NCBI GenBank assembly: GCA_016927905.1
Contig: JAFGLW010000012.1
Span: 111,565-175,564, forward strand
Direction of reading: 5' to 3'
From: a candidate division CSSED10-310 bacterium
Lineage (GTDB): Bacteria; CSSED10-310; JAFGJC01
Length of the DNA stretch: 64,000 nucleotides
Position numbers and translations under genes: made by a program. The notes beneath the pieces are model-generated. The model saw nothing but the letters and a program-made list of their open reading frames with translations. It was not told the origin of the DNA and searched no databases. Below are positions 29,470-38,192 of this stretch, piece by piece (position 1 is the first letter of the stretch; every line of letters begins with the position of its first letter).

Positions 29470-30849
29470 ATGAAAGACCGAATAGAAGATTGTATCAGCC
29501 GTTTCAGGAAATCCTGCGACTATCTTGAAATCCGGATCGAGGAATTCGCCATCACCCAGATCAACCTGCGCGGTCCCCGCGTGGAAGTGCTGCAGGAAAC
29601 CATCGAGCTGGGCGGGTGCGCCCGGGCTTATCAAAAGGGCGGGATCGGATTCGTGACCTTCAACGATATCGACCGGCTGGATGAATTCGTTTCGGAGGCC
29701 ATCGAACAGGCCCGTCTGGTCGGCCGGACCCGGACCATGCTGGCGGATGCGCCGGTGATCCGGGATGATGTCGATGCCGATCCCGTTCATGATGTCCGGG
29801 CCGTGCCGCTTCACCGGAAACTCGATCTGCTGAAGGGCTACAACGAGCGAATACTGGGCTATCACAAACATATCATCACATCCGGCGTCCGGTACCGGGA
29901 CGGATTCAAGGTCATCTGGTTCGGCAACTCCGAGGGAACCCTGATCCGACAGGAACGCATGGATATCGGGTGCAACCTGTCCGGCCGGTCTGCCAAAGAC
30001 GGCGTCACCCAGATGGCTTATACCAGTGTGGGAAGTTCCAACGATTTCAACGTGGTGCTGGACCTGGAAACCAGGATCGACGAAGCCTGCGAGACCGCTA
30101 TTCAGCTTCTGGACGCCCCCACCATCAAATCCGGAAAGTACCTGACAGTGTGTGATCCGCATCTGTCCGGAACCTTTGTTCATGAAGCGTTCGGGCACAG
30201 CAGCGAAGCGGAGAAAGTGTACGAAAGCGAACGGATGCAGGAATTGATGAAATTCGGGACGAAGTTCGGGTCGCCGATCCTGAATATTTATGATTCGGGG
30301 ATCACGCGGGGCAGCCGGGGATATTTGAAATATGACGAGGAAGGCGTTCCCACCGAGAAAACCGACCTGATCCGGAACGGAATCCTGGTGGGCCGTCTGC
30401 ACACCCGGGAAACGGCCGGGAAACTGGGTGAGAAACCCACCGGGAACGCCCGGGCGGTCGATTACCGGTTCCCGCCGATTCCCAGGATGCGCAACACCTG
30501 CATCGCGCCCGGGGAATCCACTTTCGAGGAGATGATCGACGGCGTCAAACTCGGCGTCTATGCCGTCGATGCTTTCGGGGGCCAGTCGGAGGAGATGTTC
30601 ACCTTCACCGCGGGGCGGGGTTATATGATCCGTGACGGCAAGATCGCCGAGATGGTGAAAAACGTCACGCTATCGGGTAACCTGTTCACTACCCTGAAAA
30701 ACATCGACCTGATCGGGAACGATTTCAGCCAGATCGAGAGTGGGGGCGGCTGTGGGAAAGGGGACGGGCGCACTTTTCAGTTCCCGCTCCCCGTCGGCGA
30801 AGGATCTCCCCATATCCGGATCCGCGACATTGTGATCGGAGGGCAGTGA
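29470..30849 (+). CDS. tldD: TldD metalloprotease
   Basis: About 459 residues from the ATG at 29470 (AGGGAGA upstream). The zinc-binding motif HEAFGHSSEAEKV is intact, as are the flanking TldD motifs (GGQSEEMFTFTAGRGYMI near the C-terminus). TldD pairs with TldE/PmbA to form a peptidase that in other bacteria processes modified peptides and unfolded small proteins. The partner gene begins one base after this stop. No peptide precursor is evident nearby. Confidence 0.93.
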   Translation: MKDRIEDCISRFRKSCDYLEIRIEEFAITQINLRGPRVEVLQETIELGGCARAYQKGGIGFVTFNDIDRLDEFVSEAIEQARLVGRTRTMLADAPVIRDDVDADPVHDVRAVPLHRKLDLLKGYNERILGYHKHIITSGVRYRDGFKVIWFGNSEGTLIRQERMDIGCNLSGRSAKDGVTQMAYTSVGSSNDFNVVLDLETRIDEACETAIQLLDAPTIKSGKYLTVCDPHLSGTFVHEAFGHSSEAEKVYESERMQELMKFGTKFGSPILNIYDSGITRGSRGYLKYDEEGVPTEKTDLIRNGILVGRLHTRETAGKLGEKPTGNARAVDYRFPPIPRMRNTCIAPGESTFEEMIDGVKLGVYAVDAFGGQSEEMFTFTAGRGYMIRDGKIAEMVKNVTLSGNLFTTLKNIDLIGNDFSQIESGGGCGKGDGRTFQFPLPVGEGSPHIRIRDIVIGGQ

Positions 30850-30850
30850 C

Positions 30851-32197
30851 ATGAAGGCATTGTTTGACAGTCTGGTCAAAAAAACCGATTCGGCGGAGCT
30901 GTTCGAACTGGATTCGACAGTCAATCTGATCATTTTCGAAAGCGGTCATCTCAAGAACCTGAACACCTTGAACAGCAAGGGTGCTGCCGTCCGGGCTGTT
31001 GCAGGCGGCAAGCTGGGTCAGGCCATCGTGTCGGATATGCGGTCACCCGGGGAAACGGCGGAGCGCATCCGGAAACTGGCGGAACAGGGTGACCCGGTGT
31101 CATTTAAGTTCAGTGATGCCGCATCGGTTCCGACGCTGAATCTGGTCGACGACCGGATTGCGGATCTGGGAAGCAAAGAAATTGTGGAACTGGGACAGGA
31201 AGCGGTTGAAGCCATCAAAGCCTACGATTCCAACGTGACGGCCGATTTTATCGGGGAGCGCACCCTGGACCGGGTCAGGGTGATGACATCCCGGGGCGCT
31301 GATCTGCATTTCGAGCGCTTGTTTTTCTCATACGGGATCAGTGCCGAGCTGATCGAACCTCAGAACATCCTGAGACTCGGCAAATACGCCAAGGGCATCA
31401 CACCCCCGAAAACTCCGCTGGAAACCGCCCGGGACGTCATCCGGGATCTCCGGATCGGACGGAACAATGTTTCATTCAAACCGGGCAGGATGCCGGTCCT
31501 GTTCGCGCCGAGTGCCATGTCCGATGTTCTGATGGCGTTCACCGGTTCGGTCGATGGTGACCTGGTGGCCAAGGGGGTCAGTCCCCTGAGTAGACGTATG
31601 GGGGAACAGCTCCTGGATCCCCGCATCAGCATTTTAGACGATCCGTGGCATCCGGACGGGATCATGTCCGCGCCGTTCGACGACGAGGGCACACCGACGT
31701 TCCGCAAACCGCTGATTGAGAAGGGTGTATTGAAACAGTTTATGACCGACCGGAAATCCGCGGCGGCACTGGATATCAATCCGTCGGGAAACGGATACCG
31801 GGCGGTGCCGTTCGAGCGGTATAAAAGCTTTGGCGTGGGCATCTCGACGGAGTTTTCCAACCTGATCATCGAACCGGGACAGACGCAGCTGGATCGGTTG
31901 CGGGCGGGGATCCGCTACGGCATCGAAATCCATCAGATCAACGGCATCCTTCTGGGCGATCTGATCGGCGGGGATTTTTCGGGCAGCCTGGAAATCGCCT
32001 ATCTGATCGAGAACGGCGAGCGCACCGGACGGGTCAAGAATGCCATGGTGGCCGGAAATTTCTTTAAAATATTCAAGGACCAGCTCGTGGACATGAGTGC
32101 CGAGCAGCAGTGGTCCGGCACGTTCGGCGGCTGTTCCGGCTCGCTTCTTCTGCCTTATATCCTGACCGACGGCGTGGATATTTCCGGTACGGATTGA
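30851..32197 (+). CDS. pmbA: PmbA/TldE homologue
   Basis: A 448-residue TldD-family protein without the HExxxH motif, as expected of the non-zinc TldE/PmbA partner. Conserved segments include MTSRGADLHFERLFFSYG, PSAMSDVLMAFTGSVDGD and SAPFDDEGTPTFRK. It is translationally linked to tldD (one base between them) and forms a heterodimeric peptidase with it. Its stop lies one base from the convergent FG-GAP gene. Confidence 0.9.
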   Translation: MKALFDSLVKKTDSAELFELDSTVNLIIFESGHLKNLNTLNSKGAAVRAVAGGKLGQAIVSDMRSPGETAERIRKLAEQGDPVSFKFSDAASVPTLNLVDDRIADLGSKEIVELGQEAVEAIKAYDSNVTADFIGERTLDRVRVMTSRGADLHFERLFFSYGISAELIEPQNILRLGKYAKGITPPKTPLETARDVIRDLRIGRNNVSFKPGRMPVLFAPSAMSDVLMAFTGSVDGDLVAKGVSPLSRRMGEQLLDPRISILDDPWHPDGIMSAPFDDEGTPTFRKPLIEKGVLKQFMTDRKSAAALDINPSGNGYRAVPFERYKSFGVGISTEFSNLIIEPGQTQLDRLRAGIRYGIEIHQINGILLGDLIGGDFSGSLEIAYLIENGERTGRVKNAMVAGNFFKIFKDQLVDMSAEQQWSGTFGGCSGSLLLPYILTDGVDISGTD

Positions 32198-32198
32198 T

Positions 32199-34268
32199 TT
32201 ACGGTCCGAAGCTGAACATCCACTGGGACAGGCCGTCCAGATCTCCGATCAGTTCGGTGCCGGTGGCGTCCAGCGCGCCGCCCCAGAACACCAGACCGTC
32301 AGCGGCTGATGCGCCGGTATCCGGCCAGTGAAATTCCGGAATGACCGGAAGATATCGCACGCCCGCCGGAAGATCCACTGTTCCCCAGTTCACCATTTCG
32401 GACCATGTTGGATAGAAGAAGTACATGCCGTAGACATCTAAAATGATGAACAGCATGGCGTCCTCGATGGGATCGGGACCGCTGTTGTACAGCAGAGCGC
32501 TCAGGCTGCACACGTCACCCGGTGAAAAATAAGTGCCGGGCATTTGAAGCCGAACGCCGTCGTTGTCCGGCGCTCCGTCGGTTGATTCCTCGTATATGGT
32601 GATGAACTGGTTGACCGCCACATCGGTCAGCACGGTTTCGCTGCGATCCTCATTTGGCCAGTTGACCCGGATGGTATCCACCTTTTCAGCGCTGCCCAGA
32701 CCGAACCGGAGTGTGTAGGGGATCTGGGGACTCTGGTGTCCGTTACAGGAGTAAACTTCACGGGAACAAGTCGTTTCTTGGGTCGAGACCGAAACCCTGG
32801 CGCCGATCGCGCTCCGGTTGCTCCTGCCGGCCCGCCCGGCACCCTCCACCCGGACGGTCAGCCAGTTGTTGAGCGTTCCCACGTCGTTGCGGTAGACGTG
32901 CATGCCGGCCGACCCGGCAAAGCCGACGGCCAGGTCGTCGTCGCCGTCCAGGTCGTAATCGAACGGGGATGCGTTGGCCGGCGGCAGATCAGCCTCATTG
33001 ATGGGCCACAGGCCGGAATCCATTGTAACGGGATGAAATGTATGGTCCGGTTCCTGCTTGAAAATATAGATGCGGTTGTTATCGTACCCGGACTCGGTCA
33101 GTGTGAAATCCTGTAATCCGTCGTTTTCGATATCGAAAAAGTGCGCGAAATGATCGCCGTGGTGCAGAATGGCAGGATCCTCATCGATACGCCCGGCTAC
33201 CCGCCAGAAATCCCATACGCAGACGTTGTCGATGTTGGTCACCACCGTGGTGTGCCGGCCTACGTCGCCGTCGTTGCGGCCGTGGGTCCAGACCTCGATG
33301 AAATCGACGTCCCCGTCGTTGTCGTAATCCCCCGGCATAGACCCGAACGACGAGCGACCCGATTCGTACCCGCCGTAGATCCCGTACTGGGACTGTTCGG
33401 TGACATCCGTGAATGTGCCGTCTCCGTTGTTCTGCCAGTGATAATACTTGGCGTTCGGCCGGGTATGGCTGTAGCTGGGTTCGAAGATATCCATGTAGCC
33501 GTCCCCGTTCCAGTCAAAAGCCGCCACTGCGTAGATGGACGTCAGAAATCCTTCGATCCCGCAGGTTGATGTGACATTGGTGAACGAACCGTCTCCGTGT
33601 CCCTGATACAGATAATCCTGGGTCAGGACGTCGTAGATGTACCAGTTCCCGATGAACAGGTCGATGAATCCGTCGTTGTCGATTTCCAGGAAAACCGCCG
33701 AAGGCGTGTTGTATCTCGATTCCGTGTGAAATGGAGAATTCGGGGCCAGCGTGAAATGACCCTGTCCGTCATTGAGCATCAGTTCATTGGTTCCCTGCAA
33801 CGGCAATTCCTCATTGTCATGAATGTAAACGATGGTGAACAGGTCCAGATCTCCGTCGTTATCCACGTCGACGAAGATTCCCGAGGACGAGTGCCGTCCA
33901 TCTTGTGTTCCCTCGCGGTTTGCCCGGATGTTCGATTCCTCGGTGAAATCGATGAATTTGCGGTCATGCGGATCGGATGGATTGTCTCCCGGAACATTCA
34001 GATACAGGCATTGTTTGTCCATAACATCCACATCGGGCGGGTATTCCTTGCACGGCAAATGAATCAGCAAATCCGGATACCGATCGCCGTTGACATCGGC
34101 TATGCCGATCCGGAAGGCATATACATCCACCAGACCGAGCTCCGCGGACACTTCAGTGAAAGAAGGAGTCGGAACCGGATTCGGCGCTGCGGTTCCGAGT
34201 GGTGCGAGACCGAACCCGATCAGAATCAATCCGACCGGAACAAGTTTTCCCCAAAATGATGTTTTCAT
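32199..34268 (-). CDS. Secreted FG-GAP/VCBS-repeat protein with UnbV/ASPIC and FGW C-terminal domains
   Basis: A 689-residue exported protein. It begins with a signal peptide (MKTSFWGKLVPVGLILIGFG). At least six calcium-loop repeats follow (DVDNDGDLDLF, DWNGDGYMDIF, DYDNDGDVDFI, DYDLDGDDDLAV), forming a probable integrin-like beta-propeller. A UnbV/ASPIC domain at about 475-560 has GRSNRSAIGARVSV and GSAEKVDTIRVNWPNE. The last 118 or so residues are the most divergent copy of the C-terminal domain shared with five other proteins in this window, ending in FSFGP. GGGGGG lies before the ATG. Probable surface or extracellular binding protein. Confidence 0.85.
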   Translation of the reverse strand: MKTSFWGKLVPVGLILIGFGLAPLGTAAPNPVPTPSFTEVSAELGLVDVYAFRIGIADVNGDRYPDLLIHLPCKEYPPDVDVMDKQCLYLNVPGDNPSDPHDRKFIDFTEESNIRANREGTQDGRHSSSGIFVDVDNDGDLDLFTIVYIHDNEELPLQGTNELMLNDGQGHFTLAPNSPFHTESRYNTPSAVFLEIDNDGFIDLFIGNWYIYDVLTQDYLYQGHGDGSFTNVTSTCGIEGFLTSIYAVAAFDWNGDGYMDIFEPSYSHTRPNAKYYHWQNNGDGTFTDVTEQSQYGIYGGYESGRSSFGSMPGDYDNDGDVDFIEVWTHGRNDGDVGRHTTVVTNIDNVCVWDFWRVAGRIDEDPAILHHGDHFAHFFDIENDGLQDFTLTESGYDNNRIYIFKQEPDHTFHPVTMDSGLWPINEADLPPANASPFDYDLDGDDDLAVGFAGSAGMHVYRNDVGTLNNWLTVRVEGAGRAGRSNRSAIGARVSVSTQETTCSREVYSCNGHQSPQIPYTLRFGLGSAEKVDTIRVNWPNEDRSETVLTDVAVNQFITIYEESTDGAPDNDGVRLQMPGTYFSPGDVCSLSALLYNSGPDPIEDAMLFIILDVYGMYFFYPTWSEMVNWGTVDLPAGVRYLPVIPEFHWPDTGASAADGLVFWGGALDATGTELIGDLDGLSQWMFSFGP
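32202..32558 (-). other. Shared FGW C-terminal domain, copy 1 (most divergent)
   Basis: Contains FIILDVYGMYFFYP, a late LPVIPEFHWP strand and the ending WMFSFGP. Most of the cysteines seen in the other copies are missing. Confidence 0.7.
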
Positions 34269-34361
34269 GGATTTCCCCCCGTCAAAAAGTTTTAAGCAGG
34301 AATCTCAGATCCTTCTTTGCCCATATGGTAAGAATTTCCACCGTGATCTTCAAGCCGGTGA

Positions 34362-35561
34362 TTAGCGCACCCGGACCAGTTCCCCGGTATCCCATCCCGT
34401 TACCAGCGCGATGACAGTCAGGGTCACCATGCAGATCATGAAAATCAGTTTGCCGTAATCCTGGGCTTTCAAGGTGCCCAGGAGCATGGGTTCCCGGGCC
34501 AGGTATGCCGATGCTGCATAGAGTTCCTCGCCGATCAGCGTGAAATCGCACGCCGTAACGAAAAAGGGAAGCTGGGATACTTCGTCCGTTCCGGCGATCT
34601 GGACCGCTCCGGTGGACGCCCCGGTCTCCGCCATGATCAACGATTCGGCCCAGAACATTCCCAGCAGAAATATCGTTGCCGGTTTCTGCCGGACCATGAT
34701 CCCGTCCACCCCTGCCGCATACGCGAACTGCTCCGGTACCAGGAAGAAAACCGAATCGGGATCGAAGGCGTCGGGTCGACCCTCCGAGGAATAGGTTTCC
34801 CGAACGATTTCCCGGGCGATTGTAAATACGATCGGGTCGATGTTGGGGCAGATGATCTTGACATCGTAATGGACGGTTCTTCGGGCGATCTCACCCAGAA
34901 TATTCAATGAAGCCAGCGTCGCGACATCCTCGATGGTGGAGGTCCCGGGAACATACAGGACCGGCTGGCCCATCTCCGTCGCCCGGCCGATGGCATCCTC
35001 GACCGCATTCAAACCGGTTATCCTGCGGATGAACAGGGGGATCCCCCGCCGGGCGGCCTCGATGAAAACCAAGAGCAGGACGACGAAAATCAGGATGGCC
35101 GCCAGAACCGGGATTTTCCCCAGCATCAGCCAGTGATCCCTTGGTTCGACGCCTTCAGTGGACTCGGAAAGGATCCGGCGGTCGCCATAAATCGCCGCCA
35201 CCCGGAACCGGTAGGGCGTAAAATTCTCCAGATCGGTTACAATATATTCCATCAGTACGGTGCGGACAGCCCGCTGCCACAAACCGTCTGGTCCGGTAAA
35301 TTCCAGTACATAAGCGTTCGGCCTGTTTCCACCCTCCGGCTGTTCCCATCTCACCCGGACCGACCCGCCCTCGTCGTTCGGAACATCCACCGCGGTCACG
35401 TTCCGGGGTGGATGCAACGCGGAATCCAGTTCCGGTTGAACGGGCGGCAGGATATCATCGGTTTCTCCCGCTGTGATCCAGCCGGATAAAAAGACGACCA
35501 TCATCAGGCCTCCACGGATCAGTCGCTGCCCGGGGCCATTTTCACTCCTGAGCTGCTTCAC
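34362..35561 (-). CDS. Membrane protein with fibronectin type III domain and DUF6754-like region
   Basis: A 399-residue protein with a GTG start behind GGAGGGG. After a signal-like N-terminus (GGLMMVVFLSGWITAG) comes one Fn3 domain at about 50-135 (VRVRWEQPEGGNRPNAYVLE). A transmembrane helix at about 150-170 (IPVLAAILIFVVLLLVFIEA) leads into a conserved region with RATEMGQPVLYVPGTSTIED and GTDEVSQLPFFVTACDFTLI, then a final helix near the C-terminus. The conserved part resembles the uncharacterised DUF6754 family. Function unknown. Confidence 0.7.
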   Translation of the reverse strand: MKQLRSENGPGQRLIRGGLMMVVFLSGWITAGETDDILPPVQPELDSALHPPRNVTAVDVPNDEGGSVRVRWEQPEGGNRPNAYVLEFTGPDGLWQRAVRTVLMEYIVTDLENFTPYRFRVAAIYGDRRILSESTEGVEPRDHWLMLGKIPVLAAILIFVVLLLVFIEAARRGIPLFIRRITGLNAVEDAIGRATEMGQPVLYVPGTSTIEDVATLASLNILGEIARRTVHYDVKIICPNIDPIVFTIAREIVRETYSSEGRPDAFDPDSVFFLVPEQFAYAAGVDGIMVRQKPATIFLLGMFWAESLIMAETGASTGAVQIAGTDEVSQLPFFVTACDFTLIGEELYAASAYLAREPMLLGTLKAQDYGKLIFMICMVTLTVIALVTGWDTGELVRVR

Positions 35562-35741
35562 CCTGTCCCCTCCTTTTTTTGACGGTCAGACGGATTCTAT
35601 TGCAGTGGATTTCACAAAAGCAATAGTGCTTCCGTAGCGCTGCCGTCACCAGTTCCTTCTTTTATTTATTCCGGGAGTATGCTACATGTCGGGTCATGAA
35701 CCACGCCATCTTGACGGATCCGCCCGGGAGAATTTGAGACC

Positions 35742-36956
35742 GTGAATCCCCGCATCCGGGAATGGCTGCTGGGACCGGCATATTTCCATCACCGCCGGTT
35801 GATCGAGGAATCGAAAAAGTGGGATGCGGAGCGAATCCGGAACTGGCAGCGGAAACACCTTTCACCACTCCTGACCCGGTACAGCGATGCCGTCCGGGAC
35901 AAATCCGAGTACCGGGAGAATCCGGACCGGTTCACCCGGTGGTGCTTGCCGGGTTTCACCGTGATCGGGCGGACAGGGGGAACGACGGCCCTGCCCCTTT
36001 CGTTCCGGATGGACCGGTTCGCCCGCCGCCAGAAGGAAAGGGCCTACATTTTCGATATCTGGTCGGAAGCCGGATACCGGCCGTTCGACAATCTGGTCGT
36101 GTTCCGCGGGAAAACCGGCAGGGGATTGATCACATACAACCGGCGGGAAAACACCTGGATCCTTTCGCCATCCAAACTGACGCCTCAAACCGGGGCCGCC
36201 GCGCTGCGGGCTCTGAACCGGATCGGCCCGTTTTTTCTGAACGTTTTTCCCAGCACGCTGTTCATCCTGATCGACCTGTTGGGGGCGGATGCTTTCGGCA
36301 GCTTGCCCATCCGGGGCGTTCTGGCGGGTTCGGAAATGTTTCCGCAATCCCAGATGCGGTCATTTTCCGACAGGTTCGGTTTTCCGCTAATCCACTGGTA
36401 CGGCCACAGTGAATATGCCGCCCTGGCGAAATACTGCCCGGAATGTTCCGGATTTCACTTCTATCCCACCTACGGATACACGGAATTTCTGCCGCTGGAC
36501 GGGGATGAATCCCGGGTGCGTATCGTTGCGACATCATTCAACCGCATCGGGACTCAGTTCGTCCGCTATGATACCGGCGACCTGGCTCGACCCTCCTCCC
36601 GCACCTGCACCCGGCCCTTCGAACGGGTTGACGCGATCGAGGGCAGGATCCAGGAATATTTTGTCGACCGGAACGGAGTAAACCGCTCGATGGTCACGTT
36701 CCTGTTCGCCATTCACAACCGGTTCTGGGATATTCTGCGCGAGATTCAGTTCATCCAGCGGATGCCGGGCCGCCTGACGGTCCGCACCATCCTGAAAGAT
36801 CCAGAAGAACAGGCATGGCTCGAGAAATTTCTCCGCGAGCGGTTCGAGCCGGTCGATCTCGATTTCGAATACCCGGAAACGATCGCGCGCACCGCAACCG
36901 GCAAACTGCGGTATTTCATCTCCGCAGATGGGGTCAAGTCTGCTCTTGACTCTTAG
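35742..36956 (+). CDS. PaaK/CapK-like adenylate-forming enzyme
   Basis: A 404-residue member of the phenylacetate-CoA ligase-like branch of the ANL superfamily. The P-loop-like motif GRTGGTTALPLSF lies near residue 70. HWYGHSEYAAL and YDTGDLARP in the middle, and RTATGKLRYFI near the C-terminus with the catalytic Lys, are all typical. Expected chemistry is ATP-dependent activation of a carboxylate as an acyl-adenylate. No acyl carrier or downstream enzyme is encoded nearby, so the substrate is unknown. GTG start; a weak GGGAG lies further upstream than usual. Confidence 0.85.
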   Translation: MNPRIREWLLGPAYFHHRRLIEESKKWDAERIRNWQRKHLSPLLTRYSDAVRDKSEYRENPDRFTRWCLPGFTVIGRTGGTTALPLSFRMDRFARRQKERAYIFDIWSEAGYRPFDNLVVFRGKTGRGLITYNRRENTWILSPSKLTPQTGAAALRALNRIGPFFLNVFPSTLFILIDLLGADAFGSLPIRGVLAGSEMFPQSQMRSFSDRFGFPLIHWYGHSEYAALAKYCPECSGFHFYPTYGYTEFLPLDGDESRVRIVATSFNRIGTQFVRYDTGDLARPSSRTCTRPFERVDAIEGRIQEYFVDRNGVNRSMVTFLFAIHNRFWDILREIQFIQRMPGRLTVRTILKDPEEQAWLEKFLRERFEPVDLDFEYPETIARTATGKLRYFISADGVKSALDS

Positions 36957-37011
36957 TTGTACTTTTAATCGATATCGCTATTCGAAAAATCGCATATAGA
37001 CTGTTTTCAAT

Positions 37012-37040
37012 TTGATTGGTCATTGATCTGACGTTATGCT
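37012..37040 (+). promoter_or_regulatory. Candidate promoter of the chelatase gene pair
   Basis: TTGATT, 17-base spacer, TATGCT. The -10 box ends 12 bases before the GTG start, and no ribosome site is visible. Confidence 0.4.
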
Positions 37041-37052
37041 ATTTTCCAGATC

Positions 37053-38192
37053 GTGAGAAACTACCCGTTCGCTGCCGTTGTCGGTCAGGAAAGGCTCAAG
37101 ACCGCCTATCTGGCCAATATCGTCAACCCCGGGATCGGCGGTCTTCTGATCCTGGGGGCCAAGGGCACCGGCAAAAGCACGGTAGTGCGATCGGTTCAAC
37201 CCATTCTTCCCCGGTACCATGCCAACGCGGATTGCCCGTTTTCCTGCGATCCGGCGCATCCCGAAAAGTGGTGCAGTTTCTGCCGGAAATCGAAACCGGA
37301 CGGGTCAGTATCCAGATCCATGCGGATTGTCAACCTACCGCTGAGTTGCACCGAGGACCGGCTGATCGGAAGCATCGAGATCGAAACGCTTCTGAAGGAA
37401 GGCAGGAAAGACATTGTTGTCGGAATACTGGGTGAAGCCAACCGGAACATTTTGTATATTGACGAGGTCAATCTGCTTCCCGATCACATCGTAGACGACA
37501 TTCTGGATGCTGCGGCATCCCACTGGAACCGGATCGAGCGGGAAGGGTTTTCACTTTCTCATCCATCTGAATTTGTTCTGGTCGGATCCATGAATCCTGA
37601 GGAAGGCGATCTGCGACCCCAGATTCTGGACCGGTTCCCCCTGAGCGTGAAAGTGGGTTCCATCCGGGATCCCGTCCTGCGCGTGGAACTGATCAAGCGG
37701 AATCTGCTATTTGAAGGGGATCCCGAGGGATTCTCAAGAATGTTCGAACCGGAATCCGAGCTTTTGCGTAACACCGTCGTCCAGGCCGGAGAAATTCTTC
37801 CCAATGTTTCGATCCGGGAAATTTTTCTCTCCGCAGTGGCGTCCGCCTGTGTGGAGCTGAAGGTGGACGGCCAGCGGCCGGACATCATCATCGTCAAGAC
37901 ATCCCGGACGCTGGCAGCTCTCGAAAACCGGACTGATGTTGAGGAATCCGATATTTTACTCGCTGCGGTTCTGTCCCTGGGTCACCGTACACGTAATGGC
38001 GGATTGCTGGAGCCGCCGGAGGAAGACGATATCGTTTCGGTTTTCACGTCATTGTTGCAGAAACAAACGAGGCTCGAACCGAAAACCGTTTCGGGTAAAT
38101 CGTTTACGACTGTTTCGGGGATTGTGGACAAATCAATCGGCGGTTTTTTCAAACTCGAGGATCTCAAGAGTAAACAGGTAAAAAAAAACTGA
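37053..38192 (+). CDS. Magnesium/cobalt chelatase-type AAA+ ATPase (ChlI/BchI-like)
   Basis: A 379-residue AAA+ protein. It starts YPFAAVVGQERLKTAYL and has Walker A GAKGTGKST, Walker B ILYIDEVNLL, sensor GSMNPEEGDLRPQILDRF and the family hairpin insert, all typical of the small motor subunit of Mg- or Co-chelatases. The last sense codons lie in a run of nine A, giving A_AAA_AAC directly before the TGA stop. A -1 slip there continues into the downstream VWA frame, producing a ChlD-like product of about 755 residues. Normal termination gives the short ChlI-like subunit. No CobN/ChlH-type large subunit lies in the window. Confidence 0.85.
   Translation: MRNYPFAAVVGQERLKTAYLANIVNPGIGGLLILGAKGTGKSTVVRSVQPILPRYHANADCPFSCDPAHPEKWCSFCRKSKPDGSVSRSMRIVNLPLSCTEDRLIGSIEIETLLKEGRKDIVVGILGEANRNILYIDEVNLLPDHIVDDILDAAASHWNRIEREGFSLSHPSEFVLVGSMNPEEGDLRPQILDRFPLSVKVGSIRDPVLRVELIKRNLLFEGDPEGFSRMFEPESELLRNTVVQAGEILPNVSIREIFLSAVASACVELKVDGQRPDIIIVKTSRTLAALENRTDVEESDILLAAVLSLGHRTRNGGLLEPPEEDDIVSVFTSLLQKQTRLEPKTVSGKSFTTVSGIVDKSIGGFFKLEDLKSKQVKKN
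38183..38189 (+). promoter_or_regulatory. Canonical -1 ribosomal frameshift heptamer A_AAA_AAC
   Basis: In the reading frame of the upstream gene the heptamer is A AAA AAC, immediately followed by TGA. The downstream VWA frame is the -1 frame and is open from 38174, so it covers the heptamer. A GGGGA/TTCCC hairpin lies about 15 bases downstream, and other weak pairings (CCCG/CGGG) are possible. The downstream frame has no ATG, GTG or TTG until 38270. Confidence 0.65.

Noticed and set aside
29395..30402. 335-codon minus-strand frame opposite tldD
   Set aside because: Antisense to the zinc-motif-bearing tldD; no motif of its own.
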